NCBI GenBank assembly: GCA_946413815.1 | Contig: CAMKMD010000036.1 | Coordinates: 1 to 42,516 of the forward strand | Length of the DNA: 42,516 nt | From: an uncultured Ruminococcus sp. | Lineage (GTDB): Bacteria > Bacillota > Clostridia > Oscillospirales > Ruminococcaceae | Direction: 5' to 3' | Shown here: one piece after another, positions 1 through 8,658 of the stretch | How the letters are laid out: each line of letters starts with the position of its first letter | How positions within the stretch are numbered: the stretch's first letter is position 1 | Notes under the pieces: model-generated | The model's input: only the letters and a program-made list of their open reading frames with translations | Databases searched by the model: none | What the model was told of the DNA's origin: nothing | Made by a program: the position numbers and the translations under genes

Positions 1-100
1 TTTTGTTTAAGACCAGCGGGCTAAAGTAGGCTATCGCACAGGCAGCATGGATGAGTACTGCCTCTTTTAAATCATCGCCGGAGACAATACCGTAAAACAT
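1..100 (-). CDS. Partial 5' end of an unidentified gene, cut by the window edge
   Basis: An open frame of 33 codons runs on the minus strand from an ATG at 100 to the window start without a stop; it begins MFYGIVSGDD and contains a hydrophobic stretch (AVLIHAACAIAYFSPLV) that could be a membrane segment. The frame has a stop just upstream of the ATG, so this ATG is the first available start. A purine-rich stretch (GGCGGGGGA) lies about 12-20 nt upstream, which is further than ideal. It would be divergent from ppk. I do not recognise the family, and a chance open frame remains possible at this length. Confidence 0.35.
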   Translation of the reverse strand, partial: MFYGIVSGDDLKEAVLIHAACAIAYFSPLVLNK

Positions 101-141
101 TAATTATGAATCCCCCGCCTTCCTTCATGCTTAGATGATAC

Positions 142-170
142 TTGACAAATTATCTGGAAAGATGTATAAT
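142..170 (+). promoter_or_regulatory. Sigma-A promoter of ppk
   Basis: TTGACA at 142-147 and TATAAT at 165-170 are separated by exactly 17 nt. Both boxes match the consensus perfectly. Transcription should begin near 177 and give a leader of about 65 nt before ppk. Confidence 0.9.
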
Positions 171-242
171 AAAATAGTATAATTGTATTCTTTTGGCGGG
201 GCTGTACACTGACATAAAAGGCTCCGCAGATCGGAGAACGTT

Positions 243-2444
243 ATGGAATATCTCGAAAACAGAGAGCTTTCATGGCTTAAATTCAACAAGCGTGTTCTCG
301 AAGAGGCGACAGACAAGGATACACCTCTTCTGGAGAGGCTCTCTTTTTCTTCTATATATCAGAGCAATCTCGATGAGTTCTTTATGGTGCGCGTGGGCTC
401 CCTCAGTGACGCTGCAAAGAACGATCCGGAGCGCCGCGACAGCAAGACAGGTCTCACTCCGGCTCAGCAGCTCGATGCGGTATTTACCTCTGTCCGCAGC
501 CTTCAGCCGGATGTCGAGGAGGCATACAACAAGACCATGACGGAGCTTGCCGCTTATGGCTTCGAGCACGTCAGCTATGACAAGGCGACTCCCGATGAGC
601 AGCACTTCCTTGAGCTCTACTTCAAGCGTGAGATAAAGCCCTTCATTTCGGGTATAGTGATAAATGATCAGCTCCCCTTCCCCTTCCTCAGGAACAAGGA
701 GATATACGCTGCCGTACAGCTCAGCTCCAAGAAGGATGTATCTATCGGCATAGTGCCCGTCAGCCATGACGGGGGCGAGAGGATGATACCCCTCGGCAGC
801 GACGGAAAACGGTTCATACTCACGGAGGAGGTCGTCCTCCGCTTTGCGCATCTGATGTTCAAGGGCAGCAAGGTGCTCGACCGCACTCTCATAAGAGTTA
901 CAAGAAGCGCGGATATCATGGTATCTGACAAGGGTACGGATTTCCGTGAGCGCATGGAGGAGCTCGTTGCAAAGCGCACCAAGCTTGCTCCCATGAGACT
1001 GGAGCTCTCCAATCCCTTCAGGCGTGAGGCTCTCGATTATATATGCCGTAAGCTGAAGATAAAGAACGACAGGGTGTTCGTATCACGCATACCCCTCGAT
1101 CTCTCCTACCTCTTCCAGCTTCAGGAGCTTGATACCAACGATCAGCTCCACTACCTTCCTCTTACTCCCCGCAAGCCGGAGATGCTCGCGGAGAACAGGA
1201 GCGTATTCTCTCAGGTCAAGGCACATGACGTACTCCTGAGCTATCCCTTTGAATCCATGACCGCTTCCTTCATAAGGCTCCTTCAGGAGTCGGCGGAGGA
1301 TCCCAAGGTCGTATCCATACGCATAACCCTCTACAGGCTCGCAAAGAACAGCAAGGTCATATCCGCACTCTGTACTGCCGCAGAAAACGGCAAGGAGGTG
1401 CTCGTTATGATCGAGCTGAGAGCCCGATTCGACGAGGAGAACAACATCGAATGGTCAAGAGTGCTCCAGCAAGCTGGCGTAAAGGTAATATACGGCCCCC
1501 GGGAGTTCAAGGCGCATTCCAAGCTCCTCCTTATCAAGAGAAAGGCTCAGGGCGGCGGCTTTGACTACGTTACCCAGATCGGCACAGGAAACTACAACGA
1601 GAAGACTTCGACCCTGTATACCGACCTTATGGTCATGACTGCCGACAGACAGATCGCAGAGGACGCTGATGAGGTGTTCCGTGCACTGCAGAACGGCACC
1701 TACCTTGAAAGGCCTTACAAGCTCCTGGTATCGCCCCTCGCCATGCGTCCGAAGGTGCTCGAGCTCATGGATCAGCAGATAGAGATCGCAAAGGCCGGCG
1801 GAGAGGGATATATCGCCGCTAAGGTCAATTCTCTCTGCGACAGGGTCATCATCGACAAGCTTGTTGAGGCTTCGCAGGCAGGCGTAAAGGTGGAGCTCGT
1901 TGTAAGAGGTATATGCTGCCTTATCGCAGGCGTTGAGGGCTACACTGAGAATATCACGGTGCGCTCCATCGTCGGACGCTTCCTTGAACACAGCCGTATA
2001 CTGATATTCGGCAAGGAAGGAGAAGGACAGCGCATCTACATAGGCTCGGCTGACTATATGTCAAGGAACACCATACGCCGTGTGGAGGTCTCTGCTCCCA
2101 TTGAGGACGAGAGGATAAAGAAACGCATCCGTGAGCTTTTCAGCATCCTTATGCGTGACAACGTCAAGGCAAGGGAAATGCGCCCTGACGGTTCCTATGT
2201 CCGTATCTCGCCGAAGGACGGCGAGGAGGCAGTGAACTCACAGGAATACCTCTACCGTGATGCCTACAGGCGTCAGGATGAAAAGGCTGAGCGACAGGAG
2301 AAGCTCCGTGCGAGACGTGGGAAGGCTGCGGCTGCAAAGAAGCCCGCTGCAAAGAAGACTGCCGCAGGGAAGACTTCTTCCGGAAAGACAGCAGTGAAGA
2401 AAACTGCCCGCAGAAAGGCCGGAGAAAAGACAAAAAAGTCTTGA
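243..2444 (+). CDS. ppk1: Polyphosphate kinase 1 with a lysine/alanine-rich C-terminal tail
   Basis: This 733-residue protein catalyses reversible transfer of ATP gamma-phosphate onto polyphosphate. It starts with the PPK1 N-terminal signature (ENRELSWLKFNKRVLEEA, then NLDEFFMVRVG) and carries the C-terminal catalytic region. His425 in the EFKAHSKLLL context is the likely phosphorylated histidine, and His583 (FLEHSRILIFG) is the second conserved one. The start ATG follows a GGAGA site. The normal core ends near residue 690. After it comes about 40 residues of Lys, Ala, Thr and Ser (AAAAKKPAAKKTAAGKTSSG and similar), like a histone H1 tail, which is not a standard part of the family. The stop codon lies inside the -35 box of the pssA promoter, so the two genes are packed tightly but can be transcribed separately. 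Confidence 0.96.
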   Translation: MEYLENRELSWLKFNKRVLEEATDKDTPLLERLSFSSIYQSNLDEFFMVRVGSLSDAAKNDPERRDSKTGLTPAQQLDAVFTSVRSLQPDVEEAYNKTMTELAAYGFEHVSYDKATPDEQHFLELYFKREIKPFISGIVINDQLPFPFLRNKEIYAAVQLSSKKDVSIGIVPVSHDGGERMIPLGSDGKRFILTEEVVLRFAHLMFKGSKVLDRTLIRVTRSADIMVSDKGTDFRERMEELVAKRTKLAPMRLELSNPFRREALDYICRKLKIKNDRVFVSRIPLDLSYLFQLQELDTNDQLHYLPLTPRKPEMLAENRSVFSQVKAHDVLLSYPFESMTASFIRLLQESAEDPKVVSIRITLYRLAKNSKVISALCTAAENGKEVLVMIELRARFDEENNIEWSRVLQQAGVKVIYGPREFKAHSKLLLIKRKAQGGGFDYVTQIGTGNYNEKTSTLYTDLMVMTADRQIAEDADEVFRALQNGTYLERPYKLLVSPLAMRPKVLELMDQQIEIAKAGGEGYIAAKVNSLCDRVIIDKLVEASQAGVKVELVVRGICCLIAGVEGYTENITVRSIVGRFLEHSRILIFGKEGEGQRIYIGSADYMSRNTIRRVEVSAPIEDERIKKRIRELFSILMRDNVKAREMRPDGSYVRISPKDGEEAVNSQEYLYRDAYRRQDEKAERQEKLRARRGKAAAAKKPAAKKTAAGKTSSGKTAVKKTARRKAGEKTKKS

Positions 2445-2469
2445 ATTCCGGTTCAGGATGTGGTATAAT
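2441..2469 (+). promoter_or_regulatory. Promoter of pssA, overlapping the ppk stop codon
   Basis: TTGAAT at 2441-2446 and TATAAT at 2464-2469 are spaced by 17 nt. The ppk TGA lies within the -35 box. A 7-bp hairpin (CTGACCG/CGGTCAG, 2477-2498) sits at the start of the predicted leader, upstream of the GAGGAT ribosome site. Confidence 0.75.
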
Positions 2470-2523
2470 ACAAATACTGACCGCATGGAGACGGTCAGCA
2501 GACTGATTTTGAGGATATGATAA

Positions 2524-3168
2524 ATGATAGGTTTCTATAACTATACCGTTATTCTTACATATCTGAGCCTTGCTTCGTCAGTTCTCGGTATGTGCTTTGC
2601 GTTCGGACTCGGCGCAGACCAGCCGAGACCGACTCTTGCAATAATCTGCCTTATGGTATCGGGATTATGTGATATGTTCGACGGAAAGATCGCACGTACC
2701 AAAAAGGACAGGACGGAAGAGGAGAAGCAGTTCGGTATACAGATTGACTCGCTCTGCGATGTCATCTGCTTCGGCGTGCTGCCGTCTGTCATCGGATATG
2801 CCGTGGGCATGGACAGCCTTGCAGATGTGCCGGTGCTGGTACTGTTCCCGCTGTGCGCTGTGATACGGCTTGCGTACTTCAATGTGACAGAGGAATTGAG
2901 ACAGAAGAAGACTTCAGAGGTGCGGCATACCTACGAGGGATTGCCGGTAACAAGCGTTGCACTGATACTCCCGCTGATATACAGCTTCCACAGGGATATC
3001 GGTCCGGAGTGCTTCCCGATAGTGTACGGAGCTTCGCTGTTCATAATAGCCATCGCATTCATCACCCGCTTCAGGATCAAGAAGCCGGGCATGAAGACCA
3101 TGCTCTCCTTTATCGGAGTCGGTGCGCTTGAGCTTATATGGCTGATATATAAGACGAAAACTAAATAA
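2524..3168 (+). CDS. pssA: CDP-alcohol phosphatidyltransferase, probable phosphatidylserine synthase
   Basis: The 214-residue membrane protein should transfer a phosphatidyl group from CDP-diacylglycerol to an alcohol, most likely serine, as the first step to phosphatidylserine and phosphatidylethanolamine. The family motif DGxxAR...GxxxDxxxD is visible as Asp53-Gly54, Ala57-Arg58, Gly71, Asp75 and Asp79; the aspartates bind the metal. The gap between AR and G is 12 residues instead of the usual 8, so the motif has a short basic/acidic insertion (TKKDRTEEEKQF). Several hydrophobic helices follow. The ATG at 2524 follows a GAGGAT site. The length and the serine specificity fit PssA, but other CDP-alcohol substrates cannot be excluded from sequence alone. 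A tRNA gene begins 32 nt after the stop. Confidence 0.85.
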   Translation: MIGFYNYTVILTYLSLASSVLGMCFAFGLGADQPRPTLAIICLMVSGLCDMFDGKIARTKKDRTEEEKQFGIQIDSLCDVICFGVLPSVIGYAVGMDSLADVPVLVLFPLCAVIRLAYFNVTEELRQKKTSEVRHTYEGLPVTSVALILPLIYSFHRDIGPECFPIVYGASLFIIAIAFITRFRIKKPGMKTMLSFIGVGALELIWLIYKTKTK

Positions 3169-3200
3169 TAACTGCCGGCGGAGGATATTCTGCCGGATGC

Positions 3201-3276
3201 GGGTCTGTAGCTCAGCTGGGAGAGCGCTGCGTTCGCAATGCAGAGGCCGAGGGTTCGATCCCCTTCAGATCCACCA
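3201..3276 (+). tRNA. tRNA-Ala(CGC)
   Basis: A full cloverleaf can be folded: acceptor GGGTCTG/CAGATCC, D arm GCTC...GAGC, anticodon stem CTGCG/TGCAG with loop TTCGCAA, and a T arm with TTCGATC. The anticodon is CGC, reading the alanine codon GCG. The third acceptor pair is G-U, the classic alanine identity element. CCA is encoded at 3274-3276. No separate promoter is obvious, and a small hairpin (CCGGC/GCCGG, 3175-3196) lies between pssA and the tRNA, so it may be processed from a pssA transcript. Confidence 0.96.
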
Positions 3277-3308
3277 ACAATTAGGGCGTATACCCGTATA
3301 AAAGTTTT

Positions 3309-3340
3309 GCCCCTGAGCGTTACACAAAACGTTCAGGGGC
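3309..3340 (+). terminator. Probable terminator between the tRNA and lysC
   Basis: A 13-bp stem (GCCCCTGAGCGTT with AACGTTCAGGGGC, one G-U pair) closes a 6-nt loop. It is followed on the plus strand by ATTGTGTTTATTT, a modest U-rich tail, and could also stop the convergent lysC transcript on the minus strand (AAAACTTTTATA after the stem). Confidence 0.75.
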
Positions 3341-3413
3341 ATTGTGTTTATTTATACTGAAAAGACGGATCAGGATAAAGCAGCTCTGAATCTTTATGCT
3401 TCAGCAGCACCTG

Positions 3414-4757
3414 TCAGTTCTTCTCTGAATTGATGAACATATCGTATATCCTGCGGATAGCTTCCGGCAGGTCGTGCTCACTGACGCCGATGATTACGTT
3501 AAGCTCGCTGGAGCCCTGATCGATCATCTTTACGTTGATGCGTGCGTGTGCCATTGCAGCAAAGATACGTGCAACGGTACCTCTTGTATTCTTCATGCGT
3601 CTGCCGACTACTGCAAGGAGTGCGATGCCGTCCTCTATTTCAAGGTGGTCAGGCTCTACCTCTCTGCGGAGGTCGGCTATGAGCTTTTCGCGTACTCCGT
3701 TGAGGCTCTCTGTATCAACAGTGATGCTCATGGTGTCGATGCCTGAGGGCATATGCTCAAAGGATACACCGTTGTCGTAGAGCACCTTCAGTACCTTCAT
3801 ACCGAAGCCGAGCTCGCTGTTCATCATGGCCTTCTCGATATTTATGGTGCTGAAGCCCTTTCTGCCGGCGATACCTGTGATGGTGTGGTGGAGGCTCTCC
3901 TTGCTGAAATCGTAATCGTTGGATACGATCATAGTGCCTTCGTCCTCGGGACGGTTGGTGTTCCTGATATTTATCGGGATGCCTGCGGAGCGTACCGGGA
4001 AGATGGCGTCCTCGTGGAGAACGGATGCGCCCATATATGCAAGCTCACGGAGCTCTCTGTAGGTGATGGTGCTTATAACATCGGGATCCTCGACTATGCG
4101 GGGATCTGCTACGAGGAAGCCGGAAACGTCTGTCCAGTTCTCGTAGAGCTCTGCTCTTACCGCATTTGCGATGATGGAGCCTGTAACGTCGGAGCCGCCT
4201 CTGGAGAAGGTCTTTACGATGCCCTCTGTGGTCCTGCCGTAGAAGCCGGGGATAACTGCGTTGTCAAGGCCCTTGATGCGCTCGCGTACTGCCTCTACTG
4301 TCTTGTCGAGGAGGAGAGTACCCTTGGTATCGAATACGATGACATCGGCTGCATCAATGAAGTTGTAGCCGAGGTATGCGGAAAGCACCTTGCCGTTGAG
4401 ATACTCGCCGCGGCTTGCAGCGTAATCCTTTGCGGGGCGTGCCTTGAGCTCGCGTACTATGGTATCGAATTCCTCATCGAGAGAGAGGTCGATGCCGAGA
4501 CCCTCGATGATGCCGTTGTAGCGGTCCTTTATCTTCTGGATGTCCTCGGAGAAATCGATGCCGCTTCCGGCCTTCTCACAGCAGCTGTAGAGCATATCTG
4601 TGATCTTGATATCCTCCTTGAAGCGCTTTCCGGGTGCGGAGGGCACTACAAAGCGGCGCATGGGATCTGCCTTTATGATAGCGGCAGCCTTCTTTATCTG
4701 ATCGGCGTCTGCGAGACTGCTTCCGCCGAACTTTACTACTTTAACCTTATCAGCCAT
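3414..4757 (-). CDS. lysC: Aspartokinase (monofunctional)
   Basis: The 447-residue enzyme phosphorylates aspartate at the start of the lysine/threonine/methionine pathway. The N-terminus has the amino-acid kinase motif KVVKFGGSSLADADQ, and FSRGGSDVTGSIIA is the substrate loop; the last about 140 residues look like two ACT domains (SITVDTESLNG, ALLAVVGRRMKNTRGTVARI), which bind feedback amino acids. The frame stays open 70 codons upstream, but the ATG at 4757 is chosen because it begins the conserved domain and follows AAAGGA. The leader is only about 50 nt, so there is no room for a lysine riboswitch; control is more likely allosteric or through the promoter. It is divergent from the LysR gene. 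Confidence 0.95.
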   Translation of the reverse strand: MADKVKVVKFGGSSLADADQIKKAAAIIKADPMRRFVVPSAPGKRFKEDIKITDMLYSCCEKAGSGIDFSEDIQKIKDRYNGIIEGLGIDLSLDEEFDTIVRELKARPAKDYAASRGEYLNGKVLSAYLGYNFIDAADVIVFDTKGTLLLDKTVEAVRERIKGLDNAVIPGFYGRTTEGIVKTFSRGGSDVTGSIIANAVRAELYENWTDVSGFLVADPRIVEDPDVISTITYRELRELAYMGASVLHEDAIFPVRSAGIPINIRNTNRPEDEGTMIVSNDYDFSKESLHHTITGIAGRKGFSTINIEKAMMNSELGFGMKVLKVLYDNGVSFEHMPSGIDTMSITVDTESLNGVREKLIADLRREVEPDHLEIEDGIALLAVVGRRMKNTRGTVARIFAAMAHARINVKMIDQGSSELNVIIGVSEHDLPEAIRRIYDMFINSEKN

Positions 4758-4812
4758 TTTTATCTTTCCTTTATATAAGTATTTTCTGTGCTCAGTATCA
4801 GTCACGATATCA

Positions 4813-4841
4813 ATTATATCCCATTTTACCGCTAAAATCAA
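4813..4841 (-). promoter_or_regulatory. Promoter of lysC
   Basis: On the minus strand TTGATT (4841-4836) and TATAAT (4818-4813) are separated by 17 nt. Transcription would start near 4806, giving a leader of about 50 nt with no visible riboswitch fold. Confidence 0.75.
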
Positions 4842-4939
4842 TTGACAGATAAGCCAAATATAAGAAATGATGAACTGTGTTTTTGGTGAATACGCTTGTA
4901 CACCAGTGGCGGACAATTTACAGGCGGAGCAATATTGTG

Positions 4940-4990
4940 CGCATACTGTGCAATATATGCGTTGCATTATTTCACATAATGAGTTATAAT
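4940..4990 (+). promoter_or_regulatory. Promoter and candidate autoregulatory operator of the LysR gene
   Basis: TTGCAT (4962-4967) and TATAAT (4985-4990) are 17 nt apart. Immediately upstream, an inverted repeat CGCATA (4940-4945) / TATGCG (4956-4961) abuts the -35 box, within a stretch that also repeats GTGC/GCAATAT words. LysR proteins commonly bind such interrupted dyads near their own promoter; the binding itself is inferred. Confidence 0.55.
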
Positions 4991-5012
4991 AATTATATAT
5001 ACGTTCTGTAAG

Positions 5013-5058
5013 GTCCGGAATTGCCGGACTGTTCAGGCAATACCGCAGAGAGGCGGTA
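5013..5058 (+). promoter_or_regulatory. Two leader hairpins upstream of the LysR gene
   Basis: GTCCGG/CCGGAC (5013-5029) and TACCGC/GCGGTA (5041-5058) are perfect 6-bp stems in the predicted 5' leader. The second is followed by CTGCATTTTTAT, so it could act as a weak attenuator before the ribosome site AAAGGATGG. No known riboswitch is recognised. Confidence 0.4.
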
Positions 5059-5086
5059 CTGCATTTTTATAAAGGATGGTGGAATA

Positions 5087-6019
5087 ATGAAGCTGCAGCA
5101 GCTCGAATATGTCATCGAGATAGCGAGGGAGGGCAGCATCACCGGAGCCGCCAGGAAGCTGTATCAGGCACAGCCCAATATAAGCATCGCACTGAAGGAG
5201 CTGGAGGCTGAGATAGGTATACAGATATTCTGGAGGACGGGTTCCGGTATGACGCTCACCCCGGAGGGGGAGGAATTCTTCATAAGAGCAAACAAGATCA
5301 TCAACGAATTCCATGCCCTGTCCGATGACTACACAGAAAACAACGATACAAGCATCACATTCAAGGTAGCCGCAACGCGCTCCTCCTACATCACTACCGC
5401 TGTGGGAACATGGATCAACAGGCTGAACAGTGAAGGACGCAACTACAGTATGCACTTCCTCGAGATGAACGCAAGCAAGGTCATCGACGATACCGGAGCA
5501 GGCAAGTTCGATATCGGCGTCATCAGAGTGCCCGCAAACCAGAGCAGGCTCTACGATGAAAAGCTGAGCGACAAGAAGCTCACAGGAGTTCTCCTCAAGG
5601 AATTCTCCATGAGCATCATGACAGCTTGCGGCAGCGTACTTGAAAACTATGACGATGTCCCCTTTGAGAAGCTCCGGGAATGCACAGAGATAATGCACGG
5701 CGATGAGGATATCAACCTCTTCCGCAAGAATCACATCAACCCGGATTACGATATGGAATCCGTCGGGAAGATAGTCTATGTCTACGACCGCGGAAGCAAG
5801 ATGAGTATGCTCCATACCATAAAGGATTCCTATATGTGGGTAGCGCCCATGCCGAAGAATGACCTTATGCGTACCAATACTACGATAAAGAAATGCTCCT
5901 ACGCCTGCGTACCTATAAGGGATATAATCGTATACAATCCCGCTCACCCGAACATGAAGCTGATAAACTCCTGTATCGAGAGCCTTCAGGAGTTCATGTC
6001 CAAGGTCGCAGATGTCTGA
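5087..6019 (+). CDS. LysR family transcriptional regulator
   Basis: A 310-residue protein with an N-terminal winged HTH (MKLQQLEYVIEIAREGSITG, then AARKLYQAQPNISIALKELE and FWRTGSGMTLTPEGEEF) followed by a LysR-type effector-binding region from about residue 90. The ATG at 5087 is chosen over the longer open frame because it begins the HTH and follows AAAGGATGG. It is divergent from lysC, with about 330 bp between, so it may regulate lysC or itself, though the effector is unknown. The last 34 bp overlap the 3' end of the convergent ATPase gene. Confidence 0.9.
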   Translation: MKLQQLEYVIEIAREGSITGAARKLYQAQPNISIALKELEAEIGIQIFWRTGSGMTLTPEGEEFFIRANKIINEFHALSDDYTENNDTSITFKVAATRSSYITTAVGTWINRLNSEGRNYSMHFLEMNASKVIDDTGAGKFDIGVIRVPANQSRLYDEKLSDKKLTGVLLKEFSMSIMTACGSVLENYDDVPFEKLRECTEIMHGDEDINLFRKNHINPDYDMESVGKIVYVYDRGSKMSMLHTIKDSYMWVAPMPKNDLMRTNTTIKKCSYACVPIRDIIVYNPAHPNMKLINSCIESLQEFMSKVADV

Positions 6020-8658
6020 TCATCGCTCCGGCCGCTGAAAATACCGCTCAGCAGGGGGACGGCTGCGCTGGCGCCGAGAGCTATGGAAAGATCCTTCGCG
6101 GTGAGCAGCTCTGTGCCGAATACCTCACGCAGCTGCGGTACTGCCACGGCTGCTGCAAGAGCGGCGGCTGAGACCAGCACCGAGAGCAGGAGCTTCGGGT
6201 TGCCGCTTATTATCCCTCTGCGGAACAGAGGGCTGCGCTCCGAGCGGCATTCAAAGACGTGTATAAGCTGCGATACCGCAAGGGTGATGAGCGCCGCAGT
6301 CCGGCAGGCCCCGAGCCCTGCGCCCGTGTGCATGACTGTCGTAAAGGACGCAAGCGCTGATATGCCTATGAATATACCGCGGAATACTATCTTCCGCATG
6401 AGCCCTCCGCTGAAGAAGCCTTCATCAGGCCTTCGCGGGGGCCTTTTCATTATATCCTCCTCCGGCGGCTCGAGACCGAGGGCTATGGCAGGCAGTCCGT
6501 CCGTAACAAGGTTGACGAGGAGTATCTGCACCGGCAGCAGCACCACCGGCATCCCCATAAGGATACCGAGGAACATGGTCAGCACCTCACCGATATTGCA
6601 GGAGAGAAGATAGCGGACGAACTTGCGGATATTGTCGTATACACATCTGCCCTGCCCGACTGCCGTCACGAGGGTCGCAAGGTTGTCGTCAAGGAGTATC
6701 ACATCGGCGGCCTGCTTTGTGACATCGGTACCCGTAAGCCCCATAGCCACGCCCACATCCGCTTCCTTGACTGCCGGAGCATCGTTCACCCCGTCGCCTG
6801 TCATGGTGACTATCTCACCCCTGCGCCGGAAGCTGCGTACTATCCGCAGCTTGTGTGCCGGCTCTACACGGGCGAAGACGGTATACTTCCCTATGATGCG
6901 GTCAAGTTCATCGTCGGACAGCCTGTCAAGCTCTGCGCCGGTCATCGCAAGGCCTCCCCTGAGGAGTCCCGCCTTTGCAGCAACGGCAACAGCGGTATTC
7001 TTATGGTCTCCGGTTATCATGACAGTACGGACAGAGGCGGCGGCACACTGCCGTATAGCTGCTCTTGCCTCCTCACGTGGCGGGTCCAGCATACCAGCAA
7101 GGCCGAGGAAGACCAGGCCGCCCCTTCCGGGCTCCATGCGCGGGGTGGAACAGTCCGCAAGGGCAAGTACACGGAGCGCCCGGGATGCCATATCCTCTGC
7201 GGCAGCGGTAAGCTCCCTTCTCTCCGCAGTGCCGAGAGGGCGGAGACTGCCGTCGGTATCGAGGTACTGTGTGCAGCGGGGCAGAATGACCTCTGCTGCG
7301 CCCTTGAGGTACATACGCCTGCCGCCGGAGGTATCGCAGAGGACAGCCATGAACCTTGTATCGCTGTCGAAGGGCTGGCAGTCAAGGCGTCGTATACCGC
7401 CGAGAGACTGCTTCGTGATGCCTGTCTTGGCAGCGGCGACAAGGAGGGCGGCTTCAGTCGGGTCACCTGTTACCTTCCAGTCGCCGCGGCCGGTTATGCT
7501 CCCCCGGCTGCGGCTCTTCACAGGGCGGTCTGAGGATATGGAAGCATCGGAGCAGAGCACTCCGCAGGTAAGGGCGGCAGTGAGGGCTTTTTCGTTCCCG
7601 GGATTCACTGCAGCCGGGCCTTCCTCTGTAAGGTGCTGCACTCCGCCGGTTATGCGGTAGCCGCTGCCGGTGAAGGTATAGCTTCTTCCGGCTGTGCGCA
7701 GCTCTGTGACGGTCATACGGTTCTCGGTTATGGTGCCGGTCTTGTCGGAGCATATCACGGTAGTGCAGCCGAGGGTCTCTACGCTGTGGAGACGGTTCAC
7801 AAGAGCCTTCTGCTTCATCATACGGCTGACTGCAAGGGCGAGGGCTATGGTAACGGTGGCGGGAAGGCCCTCAGGTATGGCAGCTATGGCAATGGTGATA
7901 CCTGTCATGAGCATGGCGAAAGGGTCCTCGCCCCGGAGTATACCTGCACCGGCGACGGCGAAGCATACAGCCAGACAGATAACCGCAAGCACCTTCCCGA
8001 GCTCCCCGAGACGCTTCTGCAGGGGTGTCTGTGAGGTGCCGATGCCCTCTATCATACCGGAGATGCGCCCCATCTGTGTATTCATTCCCGTTGCGATGAC
8101 TCTGCCCCGGCAGGTGCCCCTGACAGCGGATGCGCCGCAGTAGATGATACAGGGACGGTTGAGGGAGTTATCGGTATCGCCCTCCCTTGCAGCGCTCTTC
8201 GGCACGGGCTCGCTCTCGCCGGTAAGGAGAGATTCGTCAGAGGCAAAGCCTGAGACGGACATGACTGCGCAGTCCGCAGGTATCCGGTCCCCCGCCTCAA
8301 GCTCTATCACATCCCCCCGGACAAGCTGGGCGGCGGGTATCACAGTAAGCTCGCCGTCACGCCAGCACTTTGCAGACGGCGCCGTCATGGAGCGCAGGGC
8401 TTCAAGGGTATGCTCCGTTCGGAATTCCTGAACGAAGCCGAGCAGGGCATTGAGCAGGACGATGATGACTATGGTCACGGAGTCGGTGACTTCGCCGAGC
8501 AGGAAGGATACCACGGCTGCCGCAAGAAGTATCATGACCATGACATCACGGAACTGATTCACGAATATCCGCAGAGGGCCGTTACGGTTCCCGCCGCCGA
8601 TGACGTTCTCTCCCTCCTCCCTTAGCCTTGCACGGGCTTCCTTTTCTGTAAGTCCCAT
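5986..8658 (-). CDS. P-type cation ATPase, calcium-type (P2)
   Basis: An 890-residue pump with the full P-type order: N-terminal cation-ATPase domain (GLTEKEARARLREEGEN), transmembrane pair, actuator loop LTGESEPVPK, PEGLP in membrane helix 4, the phosphorylated Asp305 in CSDKTGTITENRM, nucleotide-binding KGAAEVILPRC, hinge TGDGVNDAPAVKEADVGVAM, and C-terminal membrane helices (VQILLVNLVTDGLPAIALGL). PEGLP, and the VNLVTDGLPA helix, place it with SERCA/PMR1-like Ca2+ or Mn2+ exporters; the exact ion is inferred. Start ATG follows AAAGGAG. No partner gene is adjacent. Its 3' end overlaps the LysR gene tail to tail, so the two transcripts must overlap. Confidence 0.93.
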   Translation of the reverse strand: MGLTEKEARARLREEGENVIGGGNRNGPLRIFVNQFRDVMVMILLAAAVVSFLLGEVTDSVTIVIIVLLNALLGFVQEFRTEHTLEALRSMTAPSAKCWRDGELTVIPAAQLVRGDVIELEAGDRIPADCAVMSVSGFASDESLLTGESEPVPKSAAREGDTDNSLNRPCIIYCGASAVRGTCRGRVIATGMNTQMGRISGMIEGIGTSQTPLQKRLGELGKVLAVICLAVCFAVAGAGILRGEDPFAMLMTGITIAIAAIPEGLPATVTIALALAVSRMMKQKALVNRLHSVETLGCTTVICSDKTGTITENRMTVTELRTAGRSYTFTGSGYRITGGVQHLTEEGPAAVNPGNEKALTAALTCGVLCSDASISSDRPVKSRSRGSITGRGDWKVTGDPTEAALLVAAAKTGITKQSLGGIRRLDCQPFDSDTRFMAVLCDTSGGRRMYLKGAAEVILPRCTQYLDTDGSLRPLGTAERRELTAAAEDMASRALRVLALADCSTPRMEPGRGGLVFLGLAGMLDPPREEARAAIRQCAAASVRTVMITGDHKNTAVAVAAKAGLLRGGLAMTGAELDRLSDDELDRIIGKYTVFARVEPAHKLRIVRSFRRRGEIVTMTGDGVNDAPAVKEADVGVAMGLTGTDVTKQAADVILLDDNLATLVTAVGQGRCVYDNIRKFVRYLLSCNIGEVLTMFLGILMGMPVVLLPVQILLVNLVTDGLPAIALGLEPPEEDIMKRPPRRPDEGFFSGGLMRKIVFRGIFIGISALASFTTVMHTGAGLGACRTAALITLAVSQLIHVFECRSERSPLFRRGIISGNPKLLLSVLVSAAALAAAVAVPQLREVFGTELLTAKDLSIALGASAAVPLLSGIFSGRSDDQTSATLDMNS

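Noticed and set aside
3753..4778. 341-codon ORF on the plus strand
   Set aside because: It is antisense to lysC and owes its length to codon bias of the real gene; the product has no domain and is odd in composition.
4758..4812. Lysine riboswitch or T-box ahead of lysC
   Set aside because: The leader is only about 50 nt and has no matching motif.
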